From Enterococcus sulfureus ATCC 49903 (GTDB taxonomy: Bacteria; Bacillota; Bacilli; Lactobacillales; Enterococcaceae), in the NCBI RefSeq assembly GCF_000407605.1, contig NZ_ASWO01000001.1:186001-250000 (forward strand): a DNA stretch of 64,000 nt, given 5' to 3'. Numbering within the stretch: the first letter of the stretch is position 1; every line of letters starts with the position of its first letter. Below the pieces are notes generated by a model, which did no database searches, was not told the origin of the DNA, and saw nothing but the letters and a program-made list of their open reading frames with translations. A program made the position numbers and the translations under genes. Below are positions 9,501 to 16,969 of the stretch, piece after piece.

Positions 9501-10709
9501 TTCAGTTAACCATGCGATTTTTTGTTGGCCATAAATACTCTGATTAAAATTAAAAGCATAAGAGAAGGCACATACAATAAAGAAAAATGGCAAGGTTTCA
9601 TAGCCAAATACTTCTGCTCCAATAAAGACTGGAGCCAATACCGTATTGGTTGCACTCCCAAAAACACTCGCGTATCCCAAGGCAGCCACCAGTAAAACAG
9701 GTAATCCTAATACCGATGCCAACACGACTCCTAATGTCGTTCCAATGGCAAATAACGGCGTTACTTCGCCTCCTTGAAAGCCTGCACTTAACGTTAAAAC
9801 TGTCAGCAATAGTTTGAGCAACCAATCATAGGATGTAATCGACTCAAGTGCAAATGTCCCTTCGATCAAGTTCATTCCAAGACTCGCATAACGTCCTTGG
9901 AAAAAGAGAATGATCAATCCTCCAGCTAATACTCCGACAATGAAAATACGCCATAAAGGATTTGGAAATAGTCGCTGCGTAAATGATTTACTTTGCTTTA
10001 ATAAATACGCAAATAACGCTCCGCATAATCCAAATGCAATGCCACAGATCGCTAACTTGATTAACACAAGTGGCGTCAATGTCAGGTCTGGAACAATCTC
10101 AAAATGAAATTTTTCTAAGCCTAAAACATGAGACAAATTACTCGCAATAAACGACGCAACTAAAGTCGGAATCAACACTTGATAGCGCATATGACCAATC
10201 ACTAGCACTTCTAATGCAAAAAAGATAGCGGCAATCGGCGTCTGAAAAAGCCCCGAGAATCCTGCAGCCATCCCAATCACCACAAATTCGCGTCGATCGA
10301 TCCGTTTTGAAAGCGAGCCAAACCATTGACCAATCGTGCCCCCAATTTGAATCGCCACTCCTTCACGCCCTGCACTTCCACCAAAGAAATGAGTGATCCA
10401 TGTCCCGATAGTTACAAATAATACCATTCGTTTGGGAATATCGACATCTTCTCCATGTCCTGCACGAAAAATCAAATTCATTCCTTGAGTGCTTTCTTTA
10501 CCGTAACGTAAAAAGATAAACATAAATACAATTCCTGCTGGTCCCAATAACAAAGGAATCCACGGCATAAGCTCATGCGATGTCGCGATCAGCGATAGTA
10601 ATACTCGGCCAAACAGCACATCTAGACCACTGACTACGACTCCAATCGCAATGCTAATGAATAATAAACTTGCCCAACGATCGATTCGATCTTTTAACAA
10701 CTCTTTCAC
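9495..10709 (-). CDS. CLC-family anion channel/proton antiporter
   Basis: This is a 404-residue polytopic protein of the CLC family. It has a G-S-A-G-R-E-G-V motif with the gating glutamate, F-Q-T-P-I-A-A-I-F-F-A-L-E-V in the middle, and G-G-E-V-T-P-L-F-A-I-G in the C-terminal half. It lacks CBS domains. The first selectivity motif GSGIP is not present in usual form. The short length and sequence recall the fluoride-exporting CLC-F branch, but this cannot be settled by eye, and no fluoride riboswitch lies upstream. GTG 10709, with GGAGG at 8 bases, is preferred over an upstream TTG that overlaps the ribosome site. It follows efp. Confidence 0.82.
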   Translation of the reverse strand: MKELLKDRIDRWASLLFISIAIGVVVSGLDVLFGRVLLSLIATSHELMPWIPLLLGPAGIVFMFIFLRYGKESTQGMNLIFRAGHGEDVDIPKRMVLFVTIGTWITHFFGGSAGREGVAIQIGGTIGQWFGSLSKRIDRREFVVIGMAAGFSGLFQTPIAAIFFALEVLVIGHMRYQVLIPTLVASFIASNLSHVLGLEKFHFEIVPDLTLTPLVLIKLAICGIAFGLCGALFAYLLKQSKSFTQRLFPNPLWRIFIVGVLAGGLIILFFQGRYASLGMNLIEGTFALESITSYDWLLKLLLTVLTLSAGFQGGEVTPLFAIGTTLGVVLASVLGLPVLLVAALGYASVFGSATNTVLAPVFIGAEVFGYETLPFFFIVCAFSYAFNFNQSIYGQQKIAWLTEK

Positions 10710-10726
10710 TGGATTGACCTCCAATT

Positions 10727-10766
10727 AAAAAAGCTGACCGCCCCCATTGCGGCACAGTCAGCTTTT
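10727..10766 (-). terminator. Intrinsic terminator of efp
   Basis: AAAAGCTGAC pairs with GTCAGCTTTT, with an inner G/C-rich loop, right after the efp stop and before the CLC gene ribosome site. Confidence 0.75.
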
Positions 10767-10769
10767 CTA

Positions 10770-11333
10770 TTATTTACTTGCGCGTTTTACGTAAGTACCT
10801 TCTGTTGTGTTGATTTCAAGTGCTTCACCAGCTTCTACGAAATCAGGTACGTTTACGACTAATCCAGTTTCCATTGTTGCCGGTTTACCAGAACCAGTTA
10901 CGGTAGCGCCTTTGATCGATGGTTGCGTTTCAGCAACAGTTAACACGACAGTTGTTGGCAATTGGATCCCAATCACTTCATCACCAAAAAATTGGATTTT
11001 TACTTCCATGTTTTCTAGGATATATTTCATTTCGTTTTCCACAGTGTTTACCGGGATTTCGTATTGATCATATGTACCTAGATCCATAAAGAATGCTGTA
11101 TCATCCATAGTGTATAGATATTGTACAGTATTTGTGTCGATATGTGCTTTTTCAAATTTTTCTTCTGGGCGGAATGTTGTATCATAAGTCGCGCCAGAAC
11201 GCACATCGCGCAATTTCATACGCATAACTGTATTTCCTTTACCTGGTTTATGGTGACTTGCGTCGATTACTTTAATTAATTTACCGTCCTGAACAAATGT
11301 CATTCCAGCTTTTAAATCGCTTGCTGATATCAT
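10770..11333 (-). CDS. efp: Elongation factor P
   Basis: The product has 187 residues, the normal length, with the KOW-like N-terminal domain and two OB domains. The conserved loop reads H-K-P-G-K-G with lysine at position 32, the residue that is modified in many species. The C-terminus has the typical V-P-x-F-V-E-x-G-E segment. EF-P relieves ribosome stalling at polyproline. That is apt here, since several proteins in this window contain Pro-rich repeats. AAAGGAG precedes ATG 11333. No modification enzyme is in the window. Confidence 0.97.
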   Translation of the reverse strand: MISASDLKAGMTFVQDGKLIKVIDASHHKPGKGNTVMRMKLRDVRSGATYDTTFRPEEKFEKAHIDTNTVQYLYTMDDTAFFMDLGTYDQYEIPVNTVENEMKYILENMEVKIQFFGDEVIGIQLPTTVVLTVAETQPSIKGATVTGSGKPATMETGLVVNVPDFVEAGEALEINTTEGTYVKRASK

Positions 11334-11444
11334 GTGAACGTCTCCTTTATGTTTAAATAGTCCTTAGTCATTGTACCAAAAAGTCCAGTATTACGCTAGT
11401 TTCATTCGCTATTTTTCACAAAAGAGCCATAATGATCATTTCGA

Positions 11445-12260
11445 TTAAACGGCAACTAATAAGGTATCGCTATGTTGCTCTTCTAAGAATTTTTTCACAG
11501 CATCACTTGTTACCGCTTTTTTCAATGCTTTGATTTTCTCAGAATCTTGATTGTCTTCACGTGCAACAAGCTGGATTGAAAAACGGCTATCCGGTGTTTT
11601 TTCTAAAAATAGCGCATCACTTGGTTTTAAGCCGATTTTAGCAATGTATGTTGGGTAGTTATATACCATCGCCACATCTGGCTCGCTATAAGCTTCCGCT
11701 AGATTTAATAAATCAACAGACATAAATTCAAAATTTTTCGGATTAGCTACGATATCTTTGACCGTACCATTGGCACCCACGCCCTCTTTTAAGGTGATGA
11801 CACCATAATCATTTAAGATCGCTAATGCACGACCTTCATTTGATACATCACTTGGCAACGCGATTTTACTATTTTCAGGTAAGGCATCGATCGAATCATA
11901 ATCTTTTGAATAAAACCCAACTTTTGCATCATAGATTGGTTGTAACGCAACTAACGTAGCATTTTTTTCTTGATTGTATTTTTCCATAAATGGTTTGTGT
12001 TGCGCTAAACTCGCATCCGCTTCTTCTCCCATGACCATGTCGTTGTAGGCTACATTGTCATTGACTTGAACCAATTGAATATCCCAGCCATCTTTTTTCG
12101 CTTCTTTGGCAGCTACTTTAACGATATCTGTCATTGGGGGTGCTTGTGCAGCTACTTTAATGACTTTATCTTCACTTTTACTTTCTTTTTGATCGTTTCC
12201 ACATGCACCTAATCCTACTACTGCTGCAAGTGCTAAAGCACCTAATACCCATTTCTTCAT
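11445..12260 (-). CDS. MetQ/NlpA-family substrate-binding lipoprotein
   Basis: A 271-residue lipoprotein with a lipobox ending L-G-A-C, cysteine 20 being the lipid anchor. The NlpA fold is clear (N-D-N-V-A-Y-N-D near residue 70). The pocket motifs differ from methionine-binding MetQ as I recall them: the usual F-F-Q-H element reads S-L-A-Q-H, and the N-Y-A element reads N-Y-P. It is the last gene of the operon lplA-ATPase-permease-binding protein. Because the operon starts with a lipoate ligase and no S-box leader is seen, the ligand may be lipoate or a related compound instead of methionine. This is inference. Confidence 0.8.
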   Translation of the reverse strand: MKKWVLGALALAAVVGLGACGNDQKESKSEDKVIKVAAQAPPMTDIVKVAAKEAKKDGWDIQLVQVNDNVAYNDMVMGEEADASLAQHKPFMEKYNQEKNATLVALQPIYDAKVGFYSKDYDSIDALPENSKIALPSDVSNEGRALAILNDYGVITLKEGVGANGTVKDIVANPKNFEFMSVDLLNLAEAYSEPDVAMVYNYPTYIAKIGLKPSDALFLEKTPDSRFSIQLVAREDNQDSEKIKALKKAVTSDAVKKFLEEQHSDTLLVAV

Positions 12261-12272
12261 GTTTCTTTCTTC

Positions 12273-12944
12273 CTACTTTCTTTTATCTATTTTTCTAGCT
12301 AGTGCGTTTCCACCTAGCTGGATCACAAATACAGAGGCGATCATCCATACGATCGCGACATACATAATGCCATACTCATAACGCTGGTATCCATAGCGAA
12401 TCGCAAAATCACCGATTCCACCACCACCAACGATTCCCATGACTGTCGAATAACTGACCAAACTTACAGTGGTCGTTGTAAAGGCTAAGACGATCCCACT
12501 TCTGGCTTCGACTAATAAAAAATGCCAAATCAATTGCCAACGGGTTACACCTAAAGAATCGGCTAATTGTTGTGTAGATTCAGGTAAATCTAATAACACT
12601 TGTTCGACTAAACGCGCAAAAATGGCGATCGCAACCAAACTCAACGGCACTGCAGCAGGAATAGGACCAAATGCACGTCCGACGACCATTCGTGTTACTG
12701 GAATAAGTGTCACGACCAACAATAAATACGGAAATGAGCGAATCAAGGTAATAAAAAAATTTAAACTATAATAAATTAAGGGATTGTAAGATTTCTGGGA
12801 GGGGTTTACTAAATAAAGATATACGCCTAAAGGCAATCCAATGACGAGACAAAAAAGTAGTGAGATGCTCATCATAATTGCAGTCTCTTTTAATGAGACG
12901 ACTAATTCAGGCCAATAATATATCACTGTGTTCCAAGTATCCAT
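12273..12944 (-). CDS. MetI-type ABC transporter permease
   Basis: A 223-residue permease with five or so transmembrane helices. It has the EAA loop typical of importers (A-D-S-L-G-V-T-R-W-Q-L-I-W) near residue 125. The sequence G-I-V-G-G-G-G-I-G-D-F-A-I-R-Y-G-Y-Q-R-Y is characteristic of MetI. Its ATG overlaps the TAA of the ATPase gene by one base, so the two are coupled. It partners with the genes on either side in one importer. The substrate is uncertain, as noted for the binding protein. Confidence 0.85.
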   Translation of the reverse strand: MDTWNTVIYYWPELVVSLKETAIMMSISLLFCLVIGLPLGVYLYLVNPSQKSYNPLIYYSLNFFITLIRSFPYLLLVVTLIPVTRMVVGRAFGPIPAAVPLSLVAIAIFARLVEQVLLDLPESTQQLADSLGVTRWQLIWHFLLVEARSGIVLAFTTTTVSLVSYSTVMGIVGGGGIGDFAIRYGYQRYEYGIMYVAIVWMIASVFVIQLGGNALARKIDKRK

Positions 12945-13663
12945 TATAAAAACCTCGCTTTCACAGTCTCAAAGTAATTGAGTTCATTCTGTTCAGCAAT
13001 TTCAACGCGATTATGAATCTCGCCTAGATACTGGCTATTTTCAAAGACAAACACACGAGTACACAGTTGTTTTACTGTTTCTAATTCGTGACTAACAAAT
13101 AAAATCGTGGGGGAAAATCGTTGATGAACTTTTTTTAATAGTGTGATGATTTCGTTTGTATTGGCTTCATCTAAAGCACTCGTTGCTTCATCACAAAGTA
13201 AATACTTCGGTTGCCTTACAAGTGCTCTGGCAATCGCAACACGTTGCTTTTCACCACCAGATAATGAAGCGGGATACATCTTAGCTTTTTGTGTCAAACC
13301 AACAAAAGCAAGCAATTCTGCTACAAGTTCGGGATTTTTTTGCCGCTGTAATTTTAGCGGTAAGGCGACATTTTCTGTGACGGTCAAATTATTCAACAAG
13401 TCAAATTGTTGAAAAATAACTCCCATCTGTGCTTTTTGCTGCCTTAGTTCTTCTTTTGATAATGCTTGTACATGTTGGCCATCTAGATAGATGCGGCCGG
13501 TTGTGGGGGATTCGACCCCATTGATCAGACGCAGTAACGTACTTTTTCCAGAACCACTTTTTCCAACGATCCCTACGATTTCATGGTCTGAAATCGTAAG
13601 GTTCACCGGAGCTAGTGCTTGCGTCGTCTGATACGTTTTACTTAATTCGACTAATTCGATCAT
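12944..13663 (-). CDS. MetN-like ABC ATPase lacking the NIL domain
   Basis: A 239-residue nucleotide-binding subunit with Walker A G-K-S-G-S-G-K-S-T, signature L-S-G-G-E-K-Q-R and Walker B L-L-C-D-E-A-T-S-A-L-D. Canonical MetN proteins are about 340 residues, with a C-terminal ACT-like NIL domain that senses methionine. That domain is absent here and the gene ends normally at the permease start, so this does not look like a frameshift. Loss of the sensor domain fits a different substrate or loss of trans-inhibition. The gap to lplA is 12 bases. Confidence 0.85.
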   Translation of the reverse strand: MIELVELSKTYQTTQALAPVNLTISDHEIVGIVGKSGSGKSTLLRLINGVESPTTGRIYLDGQHVQALSKEELRQQKAQMGVIFQQFDLLNNLTVTENVALPLKLQRQKNPELVAELLAFVGLTQKAKMYPASLSGGEKQRVAIARALVRQPKYLLCDEATSALDEANTNEIITLLKKVHQRFSPTILFVSHELETVKQLCTRVFVFENSQYLGEIHNRVEIAEQNELNYFETVKARFL

Positions 13664-13675
13664 AATTTTTCTCCT

Positions 13676-14692
13676 TTAAGAAAACAGTAACGATAAACAC
13701 TCTTCATTCGTCAAATGTAAGATATAATCTGACAAGGTCAAAGTATTCAATACATCTGAAATTGCTTGATAACGAAAAGCTTTTCCACATAATTTCTTTT
13801 CGAGCTCAGATACAGGTAAACTTCCAAAGAAATCTCCTAAAAAACGAATATGGGAGATACGGCCTTCTTTTGTTGCGACTTGAACCTCTACGATCCCAAC
13901 TTTTGGAATACGTACACGATTTTTTAACTCAAAGGCTGGTGATTTCCCAAAGATCCAATCGGTATTCGCATATTTTTTACGAAATAAAGCTTCGATTTCT
14001 CGTTCATCTTCTGCAGATAGTCGCAATACTTTATCTTTGATTTTAGAAAAAGTATCTACATGGTACAGTTGCAAAATCAATTGATCGCGAAATGCTTCAG
14101 TTGTATTCGTTTGGTAATCGGGAGTTAATAACGGCTTGAGATTCGTGACATTTTTACGAACAGAGGGAGTTGCTTTTGAGGCGATTTTTTCTTTATTGAC
14201 AGTGAGAATTTGTTGCAACACGTCTAAATCCACATCATACATCAATGTACCATGGGAATACGTACGATCATTTTTACTATACATCGCATTTCCAGAGAAC
14301 TTTCGACCCTTATGATACAAATCATTTCGGCCACCAGCATACACGTCTTTTGCACCCATTTCTTTTAGTGCGTTTAGGATTGGTGTGGTCACACCTTGAT
14401 AATCCCCAAACGTTACGTCTCCTTTGCGACTCACAAAACTAAAACTTAAGTTTCCAAGGTCATCATACACTGCACCACCACCTGAGATTCGGCGCGTCAA
14501 TGTGATATTTTGTTCTCGTAGATACGTTAAATCGATCTCTTCATATACATTTTGATTACGACCGATTATAACACAAGGATTCTGTATATATAACAGTAAT
14601 AACGGTTCATCTAATGGTGCATGATCCATCAAATATTCTTCTGTCGCTAAGTTACGACGAATATCACGACTAGGCATTATATAATAGCGCAT
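13676..14692 (-). CDS. lplA: Lipoate-protein ligase A
   Basis: A 338-residue ligase that activates lipoate with ATP and attaches it to lipoyl domains of 2-oxoacid dehydrogenases or GcvH. The lipoate-binding motif R-R-I-S-G-G-G-A-V-Y-D-D is at about 67-78. The catalytic lysine is K131 in H-K-G-R-K-F-S-G-N. A C-terminal accessory domain (from about 250) completes the bacterial LplA form. It is the first gene of a four-gene operon with a MetNIQ-type transporter, an arrangement that suggests lipoate salvage. AGGAAATT precedes ATG 14692. No riboswitch-like leader is visible in the 165 bases upstream. Confidence 0.92.
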   Translation of the reverse strand: MRYYIMPSRDIRRNLATEEYLMDHAPLDEPLLLLYIQNPCVIIGRNQNVYEEIDLTYLREQNITLTRRISGGGAVYDDLGNLSFSFVSRKGDVTFGDYQGVTTPILNALKEMGAKDVYAGGRNDLYHKGRKFSGNAMYSKNDRTYSHGTLMYDVDLDVLQQILTVNKEKIASKATPSVRKNVTNLKPLLTPDYQTNTTEAFRDQLILQLYHVDTFSKIKDKVLRLSAEDEREIEALFRKKYANTDWIFGKSPAFELKNRVRIPKVGIVEVQVATKEGRISHIRFLGDFFGSLPVSELEKKLCGKAFRYQAISDVLNTLTLSDYILHLTNEECLSLLFS

Positions 14693-14817
14693 AATTTCCT
14701 ACTTTCTCGTTTGTGGTCCTACTATTCAAAAGAAAACACCAAACAAACTGTACTTATTATTCATTAGAACTGTATCATCTTATGTTATAAAAAACAAGCG
14801 TTTCATTCTAAAAAAAC

Positions 14818-14850
14818 CTAAAAAAAACGTACCCCAAAATGGAGTACGTT
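14818..14850 (-). terminator. Intrinsic terminator of the GH25 gene
   Basis: AACGTAC (14825-14831) pairs with GTACGTT (14843-14849), with partial inner pairing. On the minus strand a run of T residues follows. Confidence 0.8.
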
Positions 14851-14858
14851 ATCAGGAT

Positions 14859-15725
14859 CTATAAAAACTGACCGTAACTCTTAAATGTCCCTAAAGCCAA
14901 ATATCCTTTACTTCCATCTGCTCGAGGTTGTTCGCCCCATAGATAGCCTTCTTGTTCATAAATATTTTGAATTCGCACCAATGCATCTTTTGGTAACAAC
15001 GTAATTTCTTTTGACGTCACAGTCGGCTTCGTTCTTAGATAAATCGGTGCTTGCAAGCGAAATGTTCGCATCTGGATCCCTTCCTTTTCGTTTTTTTCTT
15101 GTGTTGATACGGTGTTCGATACAATCGGTGTTGGACCAAATAACTGTTCGAACGTCCCGTTTGTCAAACGATTTAGATCAAGTGCTCCATCATAACCAGC
15201 TAAATGTCCAGTTGACGTATATTGATGAAGGTCATATCGTGTCGTAGCTGTTGGTAAGCTACCTTCAAAAATGCCTGTATTTCGTCCGTATGTCGGCATC
15301 CAGATGGCATCGAATTTCGTTGTATCTAAATTAAACTGGCTATAAAGATGATTGGCAATATACGCACCGACTTTTTTAGCGCCTAATTGTTTTAAGGTCT
15401 GACGATACACTTCACATCCTCTACGCATATCTGGCATGGAGTGTTCTTCTACATCGAGCCACCAAAAAACTGGATCAAATGCATGTGCGCGTTCATAAAA
15501 AGCTCGAGCTTCTGCCGCCATCTGTTCTTCTGAACCACCCCTTACCCACGCATAGACTGCACAAGGAATCTGATATTTTTGGAACGCATGCAAATGTTCT
15601 TTAAAAAAATCATCTTCTTTAGTTAGTCCATACTGTACCCGAATGATCACTCCCGTGACTTGTGGTGCTAATTGTGCCATATTGATTTGATCCGGTCGTT
15701 GCCATTCACTAATATCGATTATCAT
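14859..15725 (-). CDS. GH25 muramidase with SH3-like domain, no signal peptide
   Basis: The 288-residue product starts directly with the GH25 fold: D-I-S-E-W at 4-8, and the catalytic pair in W-W-L-D-V-E (D91, E93). A bacterial SH3-like domain that can bind peptidoglycan spans about 218-288 (Y-L-R-T-K-P...G-Y-L-W-G-E). The protein should cleave the MurNAc-GlcNAc bond. There is no signal peptide, as in phage endolysins, so release needs lysis, a holin or another route. It lies downstream of a sigma factor and two small genes and behind an intrinsic terminator only 14 bases before its start. No phage structural genes are nearby. Confidence 0.9.
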   Translation of the reverse strand: MIIDISEWQRPDQINMAQLAPQVTGVIIRVQYGLTKEDDFFKEHLHAFQKYQIPCAVYAWVRGGSEEQMAAEARAFYERAHAFDPVFWWLDVEEHSMPDMRRGCEVYRQTLKQLGAKKVGAYIANHLYSQFNLDTTKFDAIWMPTYGRNTGIFEGSLPTATTRYDLHQYTSTGHLAGYDGALDLNRLTNGTFEQLFGPTPIVSNTVSTQEKNEKEGIQMRTFRLQAPIYLRTKPTVTSKEITLLPKDALVRIQNIYEQEGYLWGEQPRADGSKGYLALGTFKSYGQFL

Positions 15726-15738
15726 AGACTGCTCCTTT

Positions 15739-15770
15739 CAAAAAAATCCACGTGCACTCCACACGTGGAT
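15739..15770 (-). terminator. Terminator/attenuator directly before GH25 gene
   Basis: ATCCACGTG (15746-15754) pairs perfectly with CACGTGGAT (15762-15770) around 7 nt. On the minus strand seven T residues follow, then the GAAAGGAGC ribosome site of the lysozyme gene. No room for a promoter remains between it and the gene. Confidence 0.85.
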
Positions 15771-15777
15771 CCTACCG

Positions 15778-15990
15778 TTAAAATAACTCAGTTTCAATCG
15801 TTTCAACATATTTTGCGGCTTCCGCTTTTTGATACAATAAGATCCCATCTTTCGCAAAAAGATTTAAACTGGCTAGTTTATCTGCTGCAGCTTTTACCTC
15901 TTGTGCATTTAAAGTTTCAGATGCCACACTTGGACTCCATGAATGTTTTTTCCCTGCTTCGTTTAAGAACGTCACTTGTAATTTTTTCAT
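15778..15990 (-). CDS. DUF2922 family protein
   Basis: A 70-residue protein beginning MKKLQVTFLNEAGKKHSW and ending with a segment like A-A-K-Y-V-E-T-I-E-T-E-L-F. This matches my recollection of DUF2922: a short beta-rich start, a central helix around A-Q-E-V-K-A-A-A-D-K-L and a C-terminal strand. The function is unknown. The family is often found as a pair with DUF1659, as here, 12 bases downstream of that gene. AGGAGGAAG precedes the ATG. It is not a holin: no transmembrane segment is present. Confidence 0.75.
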   Translation of the reverse strand: MKKLQVTFLNEAGKKHSWSPSVASETLNAQEVKAAADKLASLNLFAKDGILLYQKAEAAKYVETIETELF

Positions 15991-16002
15991 CTATTCTTCC
16001 TC

Positions 16003-16221
16003 CTATTCGTTCGTGTCTTTCAAGATTTGGTATTCTACAACTTGATATGTCCCCTGGATATCTGCCTTTTCTTTGGCTAATTCGCCGACAACTTCTGCCA
16101 AGGTCAGTAATGCTTCATCTGATTGATCTGCTCGGACATTTGAAAAATTTTGCTTCACGATTTTTTGAGTATCTTGATCCGTCATTTCGATACGTACTCC
16201 CGTTTTCTCTGTTACTTTCAT
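16003..16221 (-). CDS. DUF1659 family protein
   Basis: A 72-residue protein beginning MKVTEKTGVRIEM, with the K-Q-N-F-S-N-V-R-A-D-Q-S-D-E-A-L segment typical of DUF1659. The function is unknown; it is soluble and has no signal peptide. ATG 16221 follows AAGGAGG at 8 bases, so an in-frame codon six bases upstream is not used. It is the first of the two small genes after the sigma factor. The pair DUF1659-DUF2922 recurs in Firmicutes, so the two may form a complex; that is inferred. Confidence 0.75.
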   Translation of the reverse strand: MKVTEKTGVRIEMTDQDTQKIVKQNFSNVRADQSDEALLTLAEVVGELAKEKADIQGTYQVVEYQILKDTNE

Positions 16222-16269
16222 TGTCAATTCCTCCTTAGTGGTTGTTGTAAGTTGCGCGCCTTACACTCT

Positions 16270-16299
16270 TATAAACGAAACAACTCCTGAAAATGTCAA
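16270..16299 (-). promoter_or_regulatory. Candidate promoter before DUF1659 gene
   Basis: On the minus strand a TTGACA (16299-16294) overlaps the sigma-factor stop codon, with a poor -10 (TTTATA, 18-base spacer). The same stretch contains TCAGGAGTTG, which resembles the -35 region recognised by SigH-type factors. Neither reading is strong. Confidence 0.3.
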
Positions 16300-16775
16300 A
16301 AGAACTTTATAAATTCTTGAAATTTTTTTCGTAAGCTTTTTCGATAGTACCCACGCATCTGACGTGATAATTCATTTCCTCCTAATAAAGCATGTAATTT
16401 TTCTTGATCTTTGCTCACTAACGTGTAATAAAATTCTTCGATCAACAGTTTAGTATCTTCTTGGATCAAGACATCTTTAGCTAACACTGCAGCCCATTCT
16501 TCTGGCTGGAGTAACTCATGTCCTTGTTTTTGTTCTTTACGTCTTAAATCGACTAATGACCATTTCAATTTACGATACAGATAAGATAAAGGGTATTCCT
16601 GCTCAAATTGTTCCATTGAAAGAAAAGAGTCTACTAATTGAACGAGTACCAGTTTCAATTCTTGCTCCCAATCTTGATAAGAAGGATTTAGTAAAAAAAT
16701 CCGATTATCAGATAACACTTTATAAATCAAACGCTCATATTTTTGAATGACTTCTTCTGCTAATGTTTGTTGCAT
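16296..16775 (-). CDS. ComX/SigH-like sigma-70 family factor
   Basis: A 159-residue alternative sigma factor. Region 2 spans about 8-85, with Y-E-R-L-I-Y-K-V-L and a C-terminal helix Y-L-Y-R-K-L-K-W-S-L-V-D-L-R-R-K, which fits the DNA-melting and -10 recognition helix. Region 4 is weak and ends in a very basic tail (R-G-Y-Y-R-K-S-L-R-K-K). The size and pattern are those of ComX/SigH-type factors, which drive late competence genes in streptococci and lactobacilli. It is divergent from a ComK-family gene and heads the DUF1659-DUF2922-GH25 cluster. AAGGA lies 9 bases before the ATG. Confidence 0.75.
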   Translation of the reverse strand: MQQTLAEEVIQKYERLIYKVLSDNRIFLLNPSYQDWEQELKLVLVQLVDSFLSMEQFEQEYPLSYLYRKLKWSLVDLRRKEQKQGHELLQPEEWAAVLAKDVLIQEDTKLLIEEFYYTLVSKDQEKLHALLGGNELSRQMRGYYRKSLRKKFQEFIKFF

Positions 16776-16847
16776 ATCGCCACGTCCTTATTTTGTTTCC
16801 TCGAGGTAATTCTAGTCTACAAAAAAGGGCGAAATAGGAGTTTACGT

Positions 16848-16861
16848 AAATTGATCAATTT
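16848..16861. promoter_or_regulatory. Palindrome in the sigma/comK divergent region
   Basis: AAATTGATCAATTT is a perfect 14-bp palindrome, midway between the divergent sigma-factor and ComK-family genes. It could be an operator, or an imperfect AT-box of the kind ComK binds (AAAAN5TTTT). The assignment is open. Confidence 0.4.
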
Positions 16862-16969
16862 CAGATCAAATTTCTTGTTGCCGCTTCCAATTTAATAAAA
16901 AGTATGCTATTAATATAAAATAACAACAAAAATATAACATTTAAAATGTGTCTGGAGGATTATTTTGCA

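Noticed and set aside
10710-10769. Fluoride riboswitch before the CLC gene
   Set aside because: The gap to efp is about 60 bases and is filled by the efp terminator and a ribosome site.
14693-14858. S-box or T-box leader for the MetNIQ-like operon
   Set aside because: The 165 bases before lplA hold only the GH25 terminator and AT-rich sequence; no conserved riboswitch core is visible.
14859-16775. Prophage lysis module
   Set aside because: The endolysin-like GH25 protein suggests it, but neither small protein has a membrane segment, no holin, structural, integrase or attachment sequences are seen, and a sigma factor heads the group. A remnant cannot be fully excluded.
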